From an uncultured Bacteroidia bacterium (lineage in GTDB: Bacteria > Bacteroidota > Bacteroidia > Bacteroidales > UBA932), in the NCBI GenBank assembly GCA_902779765.1, contig CACZCQ010000006.1, positions 1-64,000 on the forward strand: DNA of 64,000 nt, in the 5' to 3' direction. The translations under genes were made by a program, and so were the position numbers. This document shows positions 53,241 to 62,981 of this stretch, in pieces; the stretch's first letter is position 1, and each line of letters opens with the position of its first letter. The notes under the pieces are model-generated. The model ran no database searches. It saw only the letters and a program-made list of their open reading frames with translations, and was not told where the DNA came from.

Positions 53241-54563
53241 TTAACGGCCTTTCCAGTATTTGTCGATCAATGATTGCTTGATTCCGGTCTCCGCCTTCGT
53301 GAAATACTTCCCGAAGAGTTCCCAGGCGGTGTCGAGCATCTCGGTGATGCTGATGTTGACGTCGATGGAAAGCAGCCTGGTAGCATATTCCTTGGCGTAG
53401 TCGAGACAGCGGTGGTCATAGTCCGAGAGGTCGAAACCGTTCTCCATCTTCGTCTTCGCGTTCTGTGCATCGGCATAGAGGCGGACTCCGGCGTTCATGA
53501 CCTGGCTGTGGTCCTCACGGGTCTTGATGTTCTGCACCCTCTGCTTGAGTCGTGAAAGGGAGCGGAACGGGTCGATGATGACCTTGCCCGAATCCGAGTC
53601 GGCCCTCAGGAAGAGCTGGCCTTCGGTGATGTAACCGGTGTTGTCCGGAATGGCGTGGGTGATGTCCCCGTCATTTAGGGTGGTGACGGCTATGATGGTG
53701 ATGGATCCCTCCGTAGGGAGCTGTACGGCTTTCTCGTAGATCTTTGCCAGGTCTGAATAGAGCGAACCGGGCATGGAGTCCTTCGAAGGTATCTGGTCCA
53801 TTCGGTTGGAAACTATCGAGAGGGCGTCCGCATACAGCGTCATGTCGGTTAGAAGGACCAGGACCTTTTCGTTCTTGTCGACTGCGAAATACTCGGCGGC
53901 GGTAAGGGCCATGTCCGGTACGAGGAGGCGCTCCACCGGCGGATCCTCGGTCGTATTGACGAAGCAGATGATCCTCTCCAGGGCTCCGGCATCTTCGAAA
54001 GCGTGGCGGAAGAAGAGGTAATCGTCGTTCGAAAGGCCCATTCCGCCCAGGATGATCTTGTCGACGTCAGCCCTGAGGGCCACGTCGGCCATTACCTGGT
54101 TGTACGGCTGGTCAGGATCGGCGAAGAAAGGGATCTTCTGGCCTGAGACTATCGTATTGTTGAGGTCGATTCCGGCGATTCCGGTGGGAATCAGCTCGGA
54201 AGGCTGGCGTCTCTTGTACGGGTTGACGGACGGACCGCCGATCTCGCGTTCCTCTCCTTCAACCTCGGGACCTCCGTCGATAGGATGTCCGTAGGCATTG
54301 AAGAAACGGCCGGACAGCTGGTCGGAGACCCTCAGGACCGGCGGTTCTCCGAGGAAGGTGACCTCGGCGTCAGTAGGGATGCCCTCGGTGCCCGAGAATA
54401 CCTGAAGGGTCACCAGGTCACCCTTGGTCTTCACAACCTGGGCGAGCTTGCCGTGTACTACCGCAAGTTCGTCATTGGTTATTCCCTTGGCCTTGAGGGC
54501 TACCGTAGCCTTGGTGATCGCTTCAAGGCGGGTGTATATTCTTTGATATGCCTTAGTTGCCAT
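53241..54563 (-). CDS. ntpB: V/A-type ATPase subunit B (regulatory)
   Basis: 440 residues. The non-catalytic nucleotide-binding homologue without a proper P-loop, with conserved stretches GIDLNNTIVSGQKIPFF, VLVLLTDMTLYADALS and GSITIIAVTTLNDGD. It alternates with A in the catalytic hexamer. It overlaps ntpA by 11 nt. Confidence 0.95.
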   Translation of the reverse strand: MATKAYQRIYTRLEAITKATVALKAKGITNDELAVVHGKLAQVVKTKGDLVTLQVFSGTEGIPTDAEVTFLGEPPVLRVSDQLSGRFFNAYGHPIDGGPEVEGEEREIGGPSVNPYKRRQPSELIPTGIAGIDLNNTIVSGQKIPFFADPDQPYNQVMADVALRADVDKIILGGMGLSNDDYLFFRHAFEDAGALERIICFVNTTEDPPVERLLVPDMALTAAEYFAVDKNEKVLVLLTDMTLYADALSIVSNRMDQIPSKDSMPGSLYSDLAKIYEKAVQLPTEGSITIIAVTTLNDGDITHAIPDNTGYITEGQLFLRADSDSGKVIIDPFRSLSRLKQRVQNIKTREDHSQVMNAGVRLYADAQNAKTKMENGFDLSDYDHRCLDYAKEYATRLLSIDVNISITEMLDTAWELFGKYFTKAETGIKQSLIDKYWKGR

Positions 54564-56307
54564 TTTCTTCTACGAGTTTTTGGGTCTTCGCTGCGTAATT
54601 CTCGAATGCTTCGCTGTGGAACTCAGTGTAGTTCATCTGGCGGAGGTCGTTGATCAGTTCCTTGAAGAAGTCGCGGCACTGCTCGAAGTCATCGAACTGG
54701 AATTCGATGTTGCAGAGGTCAAGCACCAGGTCGAGCATATACTTCTGGCGTTCAATGGGGCAGAGGGCGTCTATGCTGTCGAAGGCGTCCTGCTGCAGGA
54801 AAACGAAGTCGATGAGTTCGGATTTCCAGAAGCTGATATGGTATCCGATGGGCACGCCGTCATCACCAAGGATATTGATCTGCTCGTAGGCTTCGCGGCC
54901 TCGTCTGAGAAGGTTCTTGGCTTCCAGTACCTTGCTTACCCATCCGTGCTCGACGTTCTGGTCCAGGTAGGAAATGATTTCGGGATATTCAAGGTACTTC
55001 GAATAGGACTCGATAGGGTTGACGGCAGGATATCTCTTCTGGTCCGCCCTGTTCTGTTCCAGGCCGTAGAAGCATCTGGCCGCCTTCTTCGTGGATTCCG
55101 TGACAGGTTCCTTGAGGTTTCCACCGGCAGGGGAGACCGTACCGATGAAGGTTACCGCTCCGGTGCCGCCGTTGTTCAGTATCACCATTCCTGCCCTGGA
55201 GTAGAAGTTGGAAATGATGGAGCTCAGGTCGACAGGGAAGGCGTCGGCTCCCGGGAGCTCTTCCATTCGGTTGGACATCTCCCTCAGGGCCTGGGCCCAG
55301 CGGGAAGTGGAATCCGCCAGGAGGAGGCATTTGAGCCCCATTGCCCTGTAATACTCGCAGATTGTCATCGCAGTGTAGACTGATGCCTCACGGGCAGCGA
55401 CCGGCATGTTGGAAGTGTTGCAGATGATCGTCGTACGCTCCATGAGGTGGCGTCCAGTATGGGGATCGATCAGTTCAGGGAACTCAGTGAATATCTCCAC
55501 GACCTCGTTGGCTCGCTCACCGCAGGCTGCCATGACTATGACATCCGCCTCTCCCTGCTTTGCGATCGCATGCTGGAGAACGGTCTTTCCGCAACCGAAA
55601 GGACCGGGGATGAAACCTGTGCCACCTTCAGCGATAGGATTGAAGGTGTCTATGCACCTGACTCCGGTCTCCATGATCCTCTGCGGCCTCGGTTTCTCCT
55701 TGTATGCCTTCACGGCCACCTTCACGGGCCATTTCTGGGTCATGTTCACGGATATGTCCTCACCGTCCTCACCGGTCAGAACCGCGATTTCCGAATCCAC
55801 GTTGTAGGATCCTGCCGGAACGATCTTCTTGACGGTGTATTCACCCTTGAAAGAGAAAGGCACCATGATCTTGTGGGGCAGCCAGCCTTCCTTGACATCA
55901 CCGAGCCAGTCAGCTGCGACCACCTTGTCGCCGGGCTTTGCCTCGGGGGTGAAATCCCACAGCTTAGCGTGGTCGAGCGGATCGGTATATTCACCTCTCT
56001 TCAGGAACACTCCGTCCATCGTGGCCAGGTTGTTCTGCAGGCCGTCGTAAACGCTGGACAGCAGTCCGGGACCCAGGGTGACCTCCAGCATCCTGCCTTC
56101 GAATTCGACGGGGTCTCCGTTCTTCAGGCCCCTGGTGCTCTCGAATACCTGGACGGAAGCCTTGTCCCCCGACACCTTTATGACCTCGGCGAGGAGGGGA
56201 GTGCCGTCCAAGGTGATGTAGCAGAGTTCATTCTCCGCCACAGGCCCGTCGACCTGAACTGTCACCAGGTTGGAGACAATCCCGATTACTTTTCCTTTAG
56301 TCTTCAT
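54553..56307 (-). CDS. ntpA: V/A-type ATPase subunit A (catalytic)
   Basis: 584 residues. Walker A GPFGCGKTVLQHAIAK, the preceding non-homologous insert of V-type A subunits, catalytic Glu in ACGERANEVVEIFTEFPEL, and LADSTSRWAQALREMSNRMEELPG. It hydrolyses or makes ATP at the A/B interface. It overlaps the genes on both sides by 11 nt, indicating coupled translation. Confidence 0.96.
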   Translation of the reverse strand: MKTKGKVIGIVSNLVTVQVDGPVAENELCYITLDGTPLLAEVIKVSGDKASVQVFESTRGLKNGDPVEFEGRMLEVTLGPGLLSSVYDGLQNNLATMDGVFLKRGEYTDPLDHAKLWDFTPEAKPGDKVVAADWLGDVKEGWLPHKIMVPFSFKGEYTVKKIVPAGSYNVDSEIAVLTGEDGEDISVNMTQKWPVKVAVKAYKEKPRPQRIMETGVRCIDTFNPIAEGGTGFIPGPFGCGKTVLQHAIAKQGEADVIVMAACGERANEVVEIFTEFPELIDPHTGRHLMERTTIICNTSNMPVAAREASVYTAMTICEYYRAMGLKCLLLADSTSRWAQALREMSNRMEELPGADAFPVDLSSIISNFYSRAGMVILNNGGTGAVTFIGTVSPAGGNLKEPVTESTKKAARCFYGLEQNRADQKRYPAVNPIESYSKYLEYPEIISYLDQNVEHGWVSKVLEAKNLLRRGREAYEQINILGDDGVPIGYHISFWKSELIDFVFLQQDAFDSIDALCPIERQKYMLDLVLDLCNIEFQFDDFEQCRDFFKELINDLRQMNYTEFHSEAFENYAAKTQKLVEENGN

Positions 56308-56902
56308 ATATGATGTTGTCTTTTACTCCTTTGAAGGTTCCCCGGACCTCGTCGATGAGATTGAAGAACATCTCGCGTCCGGTTTCCACATCCAACGATG
56401 TCCATCTGTCGATTATGTGCAGCTTTGCGATGTAACCCAGGACGGAATCCAGGTCGAAATAGCTGAAGAGGGTAAGTTCGCCGATCTTGTCCCAGACGAG
56501 GCTGTCCAGGCTGCGCTCCCTCTTCAGGAGGTCCGTCATTGCCAGCACTGCATCCATTTTTGGCGCCTCTTCGAATTCCCCGGTACCGGCATCGATCGTG
56601 TCCTTGTTCTCCGGCATGCCGAAGGCCTTGTTCAGGAAACGGGCCTTCGCGTTGCGGAAGTTAAGGTCGAATCCGAAATACTCCCGTATGAAGCGGTTGC
56701 CGTCGCTGAGGGCGGATACATAGAAATCCCTGTCCAGATTCTCTTCCTTGAATCCGGAAAGCAACCTGTCGACCGTCTTTTTGTCGGAAGGGCCGAGTTG
56801 TGACTTGATCCATTCCACGGTCTGGCCGAAAGAGGATTCCCCCGGCTTCCAATCGGGAGCCAGGGCGGGCAGGCTGGAGATTATGTATTCGTAGTTGGCC
56901 AT
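56297..56902 (-). CDS. DUF2764 protein of the V-ATPase operon
   Basis: A 201-residue soluble protein of DUF2764, found in Bacteroidota V-ATPase operons in this position between E and A. No catalytic motif; it starts YEYIISSLPALAPDW. The operon has no recognisable subunit C, and size, helical composition and place suggest it fills the C-subunit role. That assignment is inference. ATG 56902 overlaps the ntpE stop by one base (TGATG); a GTG one codon upstream is possible. Confidence 0.85.
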   Translation of the reverse strand: MANYEYIISSLPALAPDWKPGESSFGQTVEWIKSQLGPSDKKTVDRLLSGFKEENLDRDFYVSALSDGNRFIREYFGFDLNFRNAKARFLNKAFGMPENKDTIDAGTGEFEEAPKMDAVLAMTDLLKRERSLDSLVWDKIGELTLFSYFDLDSVLGYIAKLHIIDRWTSLDVETGREMFFNLIDEVRGTFKGVKDNIIYED

Positions 56903-57510
56903 CACTCTCCGAAGAGCAGCTTGCGGGTTGCAGGTCTGAGATATTCGCAGATCAGGTTCTTGAAGGACTCGTCGGTCATGCTGATGAAGTATGATCCGTC
57001 CTTGGGACCGATATTGAAGCCTCCGGCGATCTTCTTGGAGAACTTGGCCTCGATGCCGCCTTTAAGGGCTTTCGACAACTCGCTCCCGATGAATGGTTCG
57101 AGTTCTCCCTTCAGGCTTTCCGGAAGAACCACTTCCAGGTCGACGGCCTCTTCTGCATTGAACTTACTGGCTACGGCCAGAATCACTTCCTTGACAAAGT
57201 CGGCCGAGGTAAGCGCCGAGCTGACCGGCTTGGCAGTCATCCCGTCCATAAGGAGGTTCTCGATGTCCTTCCTCGTAGCCTGGACGCTCTGGACTGCAGC
57301 CATCCTGACGTCGCCCTCGACTTTCGTACGGAAGTCTTCGGCCTCTTTCCCGGCATTCCTTATTATCTCGTCAGCCTTTTTCTGGGCAGCCTCGATAATC
57401 TCGGAGGCCTTTTCATTAGCCTTTGCAAGAATGGCTTCGCCTTCTTCCTTTCCCTTGGACAGACCTTCCTTGTAGAGCCTGTCAGTCAGTTCCTGGAGCT
57501 TGTTATCCAT
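56902..57510 (-). CDS. ntpE: V/A-type ATPase subunit E (peripheral stalk)
   Basis: 202 residues. The N-terminal 90 residues form a long charged Ala/Glu/Lys helix (KANEKASEIIEAAQKKADEI) for the peripheral stalk; the C-terminal globular domain binds the A/B head. It is the first gene of the ATPase operon. Only 50 AT-rich nt separate it from the decarboxylase beta-subunit gene, with neither terminator nor TAnnTTTG box, so read-through from the mmd operon is likely. Confidence 0.9.
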   Translation of the reverse strand: MDNKLQELTDRLYKEGLSKGKEEGEAILAKANEKASEIIEAAQKKADEIIRNAGKEAEDFRTKVEGDVRMAAVQSVQATRKDIENLLMDGMTAKPVSSALTSADFVKEVILAVASKFNAEEAVDLEVVLPESLKGELEPFIGSELSKALKGGIEAKFSKKIAGGFNIGPKDGSYFISMTDESFKNLICEYLRPATRKLLFGE

Positions 57511-57560
57511 ATTTTGTAAATAATAAAGTAATAACCTTTTAAAAGTAATTATAATAACCG

Positions 57561-58703
57561 TTATCCCAAGAAACCTAGGAGGATACCGGCCGCTACGGCG
57601 GATCCGATGACACCGGCGACGTTGGGACCCATGGCATGCATGAGAAGGTGGTTGTCAGGATCGAACTCGCGTCCGACTATCTCGGACACGCGGGCGCTGT
57701 CGGGTACGGCGGATACTCCGGCATTGCCGATGAGTGGATTGATCTTCCTGTCACCCTTCAGGAACAGGTTCCAGAACTTGACGAACAGGACGCCTACCGT
57801 GGTGGCTATGACGAAGGAGAGGAGTCCGAGAAGGAAAATCTTGAGAGATTTTCCTGTCAGGAACTTGTCCGCCTGGGTGGAAGCACCGACGGTGAGTCCG
57901 ATCAGGGTGGTCACCACATCGATCAGCGGTCCCCTGGCGGTTTCCGCGAGACGGCGGGTCACACCGCTCTCCTTGAGCAGGTTGCCGAAGAAGAGCATGC
58001 CGAGGAGGGGAAGTCCTGAAGGGACGATGAAAGCGGTGAGAAGGAAACCGACGATTGGGAAGACGATCTTTTCCCTCTGGCTGACCTGGCGCGGTGCAGG
58101 CATCCTCATCAGACGCTCCTTCTTGGTGGTGAGCGCCAGCATGATGGGCCTTTGGATTACCGGGACGAGGGCCATGTATGAATATGCGCTCACGGCGATC
58201 GCTCCCATGAGGTCCGGGGCCAGCTTGGACGAGAGGAATATGGCGGTCGGACCGTCCGCTCCTCCGATAATACCTATGGCTCCGGCCTGGTTGGGATCGA
58301 ATCCCAGGAGAAGTGCCAGGAGATAGGCCCCGAATATTCCTGTCTGTGCGGCGGCACCGATAAGCAGCAGCCTGGGCTGGGATATGAGGGCCGAGAAGTC
58401 AGTCATTGCGCCGATGCCAAGGAAGATGAGCGGAGGGTACCATCCCTGCTTGACTCCCTGGTAGAGTGTGTTCAGCACCGAACCGTCCTCGTAGACACCT
58501 ATGTTCAATCCCGGGAACATGGGGATGTTCCCTATGATCATTCCGAAACCGATGGGGATGAGGAGCAGGGGCTCCCATCCTTTCTTGATGGCTATCGTAA
58601 TGAACAGGATGCCGATCAGGATCATGGCGATGTTCTGCCATGTCGCGTTGGCGAACCCGGTGAAATACCAGAACTGCTGGAGATTTTCGACGATGGTGTT
58701 CAT
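57561..58703 (-). CDS. mmdB: Na+-pumping decarboxylase beta subunit
   Basis: A 380-residue polytopic protein of the OadB/MmdB/GcdB family. Conserved blocks are GIGAMTDFSALISQPRLLLIGAAAQ and GIIGGADGPTAIFLSSKLAP (with the Asp essential for Na+ movement in characterised homologues), and GNAGVSAVPDSARV and HALLHAMGPNVAGVIGS-like ends. It couples decarboxylation of carboxybiotin to export of Na+. It starts 1 nt after the biotin carrier gene stops. Confidence 0.93.
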   Translation of the reverse strand: MNTIVENLQQFWYFTGFANATWQNIAMILIGILFITIAIKKGWEPLLLIPIGFGMIIGNIPMFPGLNIGVYEDGSVLNTLYQGVKQGWYPPLIFLGIGAMTDFSALISQPRLLLIGAAAQTGIFGAYLLALLLGFDPNQAGAIGIIGGADGPTAIFLSSKLAPDLMGAIAVSAYSYMALVPVIQRPIMLALTTKKERLMRMPAPRQVSQREKIVFPIVGFLLTAFIVPSGLPLLGMLFFGNLLKESGVTRRLAETARGPLIDVVTTLIGLTVGASTQADKFLTGKSLKIFLLGLLSFVIATTVGVLFVKFWNLFLKGDRKINPLIGNAGVSAVPDSARVSEIVGREFDPDNHLLMHAMGPNVAGVIGSAVAAGILLGFLG

Positions 58704-58704
58704 C

Positions 58705-59133
58705 CTAGGCTATCTTGACGATTTCGGCTCCTTCAAGTACTGAGTCTCCCTTGTGGACGAGTATTGCGGTCACGGTTCCGTCTGAGGAAGCCTGGATCTC
58801 GTTCTCCATCTTCATCGCCTCGATGACGGCAACCTTCTGTCCGGCCTTGACAGCCTGTCCTTCCTTGACGGAGACTTCGATGATAACTCCGGGGAGGGGA
58901 GATGTGACTGCCTTGCCGGTCCCTGCCGGAGCGGCCGGTGCAGGTGCTGCCGCCGCAGCTGCCGCAGGTTCAGGTGCAGCTGGTGCTGGAACCGGAGCCG
59001 CAGGGGCGACGGGAGTATCCATCTCGACTTTGTAGGAAGCTCCGTTCACGGTTACATCTGCGATATTACCTTCAACTGAGTTGATGTCAACGTTGTATTC
59101 GTTTCCGTTGATCTTGAATTTGTAGGTCTTCAT
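58705..59133 (-). CDS. mmdC: Biotin carrier protein of the decarboxylase
   Basis: 142 residues. N-terminal strand region, a Pro/Ala-rich flexible linker (about 40-70) and a C-terminal biotinyl domain with the biotinylated Lys in VIEAMKMENEI. It shuttles CO2 between the transferase (MmdA) and the membrane pump (MmdB). Confidence 0.93.
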   Translation of the reverse strand: MKTYKFKINGNEYNVDINSVEGNIADVTVNGASYKVEMDTPVAPAAPVPAPAAPEPAAAAAAAPAPAAPAGTGKAVTSPLPGVIIEVSVKEGQAVKAGQKVAVIEAMKMENEIQASSDGTVTAILVHKGDSVLEGAEIVKIA

Positions 59134-59148
59134 ATGAGTTATTTTGTA

Positions 59149-60084
59149 TTATCGTGGTAATTGCCTGAAATTCTGTGCCTTGTCCGCCCAGGTGCTGCCC
59201 GGTGTCGGTTTGATCGTCAGGATGAAACTCTCCTGGTCGTGGATGCCTCCACCGAGATAGTCGTCAAGGGCCAGCGCTATGGCTGCATAGACTTCGCCTC
59301 CGAACTCCTGTGAGAGGGCCATGGATATCGCCGCGGCGATTTCAGGAGAGACCTCTCCTGCCTTCAACTTCTTTACCTTCCTGGGCTTTGAAGCCTTGAT
59401 CCCCTTGGCGGAGGGTTTCTTGTTGTAATTCCCGATCCAACCGAAGATGAAGGACAGAATCATGAGGGCGGTGAAAACCACCATTACGGCTATCAGGGTA
59501 AGCACCCAGCCGTGGGGATCCTTTTCCTTCATTACCTCGCTCTTGGTCTTGGCGTCCACGTCTCCGTTGTAGGACCCAGGTGTGGGCCTGTCGGAGATCC
59601 TGGTCACGAAATCCATCGCCTTGACGCCCGTAGGGACTCTTACCACGGAATTGTCCGCAGGAAGGTTCGCTGGGATTTCAAGCTCATCTATGATGGTCTT
59701 CCCGTCGTTGCTGACGAGATACAGGGTCGATCCCTTGCGAATCTTGAAGTTCGTGTAGAAGGTTCCCTGGGAAGAGTCTCCGCTCGTATAGAAGACGATG
59801 CTCTGCCTGGGACCCAGCTGTGCGGAACGGTCCGAAGTGGGAATATGGTACTTCTTGAGGTCGGCCTTGTCGTCGGACAGGTAGCATCCCCCGAACTTGA
59901 CCGTTCCGTTGGAAGTGTTGAACAATTCGATCCATCCGTTCCTCTGGCCGGAGCCGTCAAGGATACCGCAGGTATTGTCGACGAGCACCTCGCCTATCAG
60001 CAAGTCCGACATGTTCTGGGAACGTAGCTGGACCGCCGCTGACAGGAGCAGGATGGAAAGTATGAATATCCTTGAATGTCTCAT
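59149..60084 (-). CDS. Decarboxylase delta (OadG-like) subunit fused to a lamin-tail domain
   Basis: 311 residues from ATG 60084. Signal peptide (about 1-23, LSILLLSAAVQLRSQ), then a periplasmic lamin-tail (LTD) domain at about 25-145 (LLIGEVLVDNTCG, NGWIELFNTSNGTVKFGGCYLSD). One membrane helix follows near 185 (VLTLIAVMVVFTALMILSFIF), then an OadG-like cytosolic tail with basic linker and C-terminal 70 residues typical of MmdD. It replaces the usual short OadG anchor with an exported extension. It lies 4 nt after mmdA. Confidence 0.82.
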   Translation of the reverse strand: MRHSRIFILSILLLSAAVQLRSQNMSDLLIGEVLVDNTCGILDGSGQRNGWIELFNTSNGTVKFGGCYLSDDKADLKKYHIPTSDRSAQLGPRQSIVFYTSGDSSQGTFYTNFKIRKGSTLYLVSNDGKTIIDELEIPANLPADNSVVRVPTGVKAMDFVTRISDRPTPGSYNGDVDAKTKSEVMKEKDPHGWVLTLIAVMVVFTALMILSFIFGWIGNYNKKPSAKGIKASKPRKVKKLKAGEVSPEIAAAISMALSQEFGGEVYAAIALALDDYLGGGIHDQESFILTIKPTPGSTWADKAQNFRQLPR

Positions 60085-60088
60085 CGCG

Positions 60089-61651
60089 TTACAGGGGGAG
60101 GTTGTCATGTTTCTTGGAAGGCATCTGCTGCTTCTTTCCGGCGAGCTGCTCGAGGGCCCTGATCACACGGAAACGGGTGTTCCTGGGCTCGATCACATCG
60201 TCGATGTAACCTTTCTGCGCGGCCTGGTAGGGATTGTTGAAGAGTTCCTCGTATTCAGCCTTCTTATCGTTCCTGATCCTGGCCTGCTCATCGGGGTCTT
60301 CCACGGATTTGATGTCTTTGGCATAGAGTACGTTGACGGCTCCGTCAGCTCCCATGACCGCGATCTGGGCGGAAGGCCAGGCATACACCAGGTCCGCGCG
60401 CAGATGCTTGCTGCTCATCACTATGTATGAACCGCCGTAGCTCTTGCGGAGTTCGACCGTCACCTTGGGTACGGTAGCCTCTCCGTAGGCGTAGAGCAGC
60501 TTGGCACCGTTGGTAATCACGGCTCCATATTCCTGCTGGGTTCCGGGGAGGAAACCGGGAACATCCACGAGGGAGACGAGGGGGATGTTGAAGGCGTCGC
60601 AGAAGCGTACGAAACGGGCTCCCTTGCGCGATGCGTTGATGTCGAGCACTCCGGCCAGCACTTTCGGCTGGTTGGCGACTATGCCCACGCTCCTTCCGTT
60701 CATGTGGGCGAATCCCACGATTATGTTCTTGGCGAAGTTCTTGTGGACTTCGAAGAACTTGCCGTCATCGACAATGCTGCCGATCACCTTGTACATGTCG
60801 TAGGGTGTGTTCGGATTGTCGGGTATGATTTCGTTGAGGCTGTCGTCCACGCGGCTCACGGGATCGTTGGTGGGTACCCTGGGAGCTTCCTCCATGTTGT
60901 TCTGGGGAATATAGGAAAGCAGTTCCTTGATGGTATTGATACCGTCCTCCTCGTTCTCGGCTGCGAAGTGGGCGACACCGCTCTTCGAAGCGTGGACGCT
61001 GGCACCTCCGAGTTCCTCCTGGGAGACGTCCTCGCCGAGTACGCTCTTTACCACTGCGGGTCCGGTCAGGAACATGTAAGAGGTGTTCTTAACCATCACG
61101 GTGAAGTCCGTCAGGGCCGGTGAATAGACTGCTCCGCCGGCGCAGGGACCGAATATTCCCGAAATCTGGGGTACCACTCCGGAAGCGAGGATGTTCCTTT
61201 CGAATATCTCCCCGTAGCCGGCCAGGGAGTCGACGCCTTCCTGGATCCTGGCGCCTCCCGAGTCGTTGAGGCAGATAAACGGCGCACCGTTTCGCGAGGC
61301 AAGGTCAAGTACCTTGCAGATCTTCTCGGACATCGTTTTGGACAGGGAACCACCCGATACGGTGAAGTCCTGTGCCGCCACATATACCAGACGGCCGCCT
61401 ATGGTCCCCATTCCGGTCACCACTCCGTCGCCGTCAAAATGCTGCTTATCCATTCCGAAGTTGGTGCAGCGATGCTGGACGAACATGTCGAATTCCTCGA
61501 AACTGCCTTCGTCCAGCAGCATCGAAAGCCTTTCCCTTGCGGTCTGCTTGCCTTTCTGGTGCTGCGCGTCAATCCTCTTCTGTCCTCCGCCAAGCCTGGC
61601 GGCAGCCCTGCGTTCTACCAGTTTGGCGATATTTTCCTGTTGGATGCTCAT
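60089..61651 (-). CDS. mmdA: Methylmalonyl-CoA decarboxylase / acyl-CoA carboxylase carboxyltransferase subunit
   Basis: 520 residues. A crotonase-fold carboxyltransferase of the PccB/MmdA family, with acyl-CoA-site [19 protein letters not shown] and the carboxybiotin-site block [17 protein letters not shown]. With mmdB, a biotin carrier and an OadG-like gene following, a Na+-exporting methylmalonyl-CoA decarboxylase is the best call; it forms propionyl-CoA in the succinate-propionate pathway. First gene of the operon, with a full promoter upstream. Confidence 0.92.
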   Translation of the reverse strand: MSIQQENIAKLVERRAAARLGGGQKRIDAQHQKGKQTARERLSMLLDEGSFEEFDMFVQHRCTNFGMDKQHFDGDGVVTGMGTIGGRLVYVAAQDFTVSGGSLSKTMSEKICKVLDLASRNGAPFICLNDSGGARIQEGVDSLAGYGEIFERNILASGVVPQISGIFGPCAGGAVYSPALTDFTVMVKNTSYMFLTGPAVVKSVLGEDVSQEELGGASVHASKSGVAHFAAENEEDGINTIKELLSYIPQNNMEEAPRVPTNDPVSRVDDSLNEIIPDNPNTPYDMYKVIGSIVDDGKFFEVHKNFAKNIIVGFAHMNGRSVGIVANQPKVLAGVLDINASRKGARFVRFCDAFNIPLVSLVDVPGFLPGTQQEYGAVITNGAKLLYAYGEATVPKVTVELRKSYGGSYIVMSSKHLRADLVYAWPSAQIAVMGADGAVNVLYAKDIKSVEDPDEQARIRNDKKAEYEELFNNPYQAAQKGYIDDVIEPRNTRFRVIRALEQLAGKKQQMPSKKHDNLPL

Positions 61652-61689
61652 ATTGTAGTTATTGATCTATTCCAGAATTACTATATCTA

Positions 61690-61721
61690 CAAATTTACCA
61701 AGAATCCAGTTTATCGCCAAA
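61690..61721 (-). promoter_or_regulatory. mmd operon promoter
   Basis: On the minus strand, TTTG (plus 61718-61721), 20 nt, TAAATTTG (plus 61690-61697): a complete Bacteroidota -33/-7 pair about 38 nt upstream of the mmdA ATG. Confidence 0.82.
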
Positions 61722-61736
61722 TTTCCGGAGTATTTT

Positions 61737-62969
61737 TCACAGCCTTATTCCGATGGTCAGATCCAGGTAATCAGCCTTGAATTTGTGGGCCTTTATACAG
61801 ACGCTCAGGAAGAACGGATCGAGCGCCGGTGGATAGTACCTTATGCCGGCCCTTTCATACAGCGGGCCGTGATATCCTCGTATGCCCATATGACGGTATA
61901 GATAAAGTCCTTCCTGTATGTACAGGGCGGCATTTCTGTAGAATATCTCCTGTACGATGCCTACCCCTGCGGAAAATGGTGCGTAACCTTTGGATGCGTT
62001 GACCTCTTCTTCCGTGTAAAGTATGCTGTCTGCCCATCTGAGCCTCTCTGTATTCGAGCACCAGAATCCATCCACGGTCACCCCGGCCCCGAAACGCCCG
62101 GACAGCCTGTAGATGGCATCCGCGCTCAGGGATGCCATGGGCCATTTCTTAAGCAGGGAATTGGATAATTCTTCTTTGGGTACGGTCTTGACGAGTGCCC
62201 TCCATTCTCCTGCGCAGGCATGAACTCCACCACCGGCGTACAGTTCGAAGGTCCATTTCTTCGCAAAACTTTCTTCTGAAATCCTTGGAGTCTTGAAAAC
62301 ATGTCCTGCCGGAGGTCTTGCAGACTGGAAACGGTATCTTGCGGCCAGTCCGCCTCCCCAGTAGTTGAGTCCGCCGTTGGGGTAGGACAGGCGTGCGCTG
62401 GAATTATGCCTCACATTGATCCGCGCTTCGATGTCGAGCTTCGGGGCGGCCATCCAGGTGAGATGGCCGCCTCCAGCGACGTAAAGGAGGACCGGTGAGC
62501 TGAAGAACCAGTTGCCGCTATTGGTCTGTGTATCATAATAACCTGAGGAATAGGACAATCCCAGGTGTACGTCATAGCCGAATCCCAGATGCCTCGTCCT
62601 CAAAAGGTCCCTCGACATCTTCCCGTACAGGGAGAACATGTCGGAATAATGCCCCTGGGAGCTCTTGAAAATGACATCGGAGAGGGTGCTGTAAGAGAGG
62701 CCGATACCGAAAACCGGGAAATTGTATCCGGCGGCATAGCTTCCGTCGTTTATCTTTCCGAGGGTGGAGTAATCAAATTCGACGGTATAAGAATTGAAAC
62801 CCAGGGAGGTATAGGTATCCCTGAAAGAGCCGACAGTCATCCTCTCGGCGCCTGCCTTGACGCCCCAAATCCCGTTCCTCTCCTGTGAATAAGCCGTCCA
62901 CAGACAAGATACACCCTGGCATGCGAGGCAAGCCAGGGTGATGATGGTCTTGATACGGTTATTCGCCAT
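61737..62969 (-). CDS. PagL-like (acyloxyacyl hydrolase) outer-membrane protein
   Basis: 410 residues. Signal peptide at about 1-28. The middle portion carries a PagL-type pattern (RHNSSARLSYPNGGLNYWGG) in which the His-x-Ser pair resembles the catalytic His/Ser of lipid A 3-O-deacylase; the surrounding alternating aromatic strands suggest a beta-barrel. It would trim acyl chains from lipid A in the outer membrane. The second half (about 225-410) is another strand-rich region beyond PagL length, so the assignment is moderate. It follows yebC at 12 nt. Confidence 0.62.
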   Translation of the reverse strand: MANNRIKTIITLACLACQGVSCLWTAYSQERNGIWGVKAGAERMTVGSFRDTYTSLGFNSYTVEFDYSTLGKINDGSYAAGYNFPVFGIGLSYSTLSDVIFKSSQGHYSDMFSLYGKMSRDLLRTRHLGFGYDVHLGLSYSSGYYDTQTNSGNWFFSSPVLLYVAGGGHLTWMAAPKLDIEARINVRHNSSARLSYPNGGLNYWGGGLAARYRFQSARPPAGHVFKTPRISEESFAKKWTFELYAGGGVHACAGEWRALVKTVPKEELSNSLLKKWPMASLSADAIYRLSGRFGAGVTVDGFWCSNTERLRWADSILYTEEEVNASKGYAPFSAGVGIVQEIFYRNAALYIQEGLYLYRHMGIRGYHGPLYERAGIRYYPPALDPFFLSVCIKAHKFKADYLDLTIGIRL

Positions 62970-62981
62970 TGCCGGGAGGAA

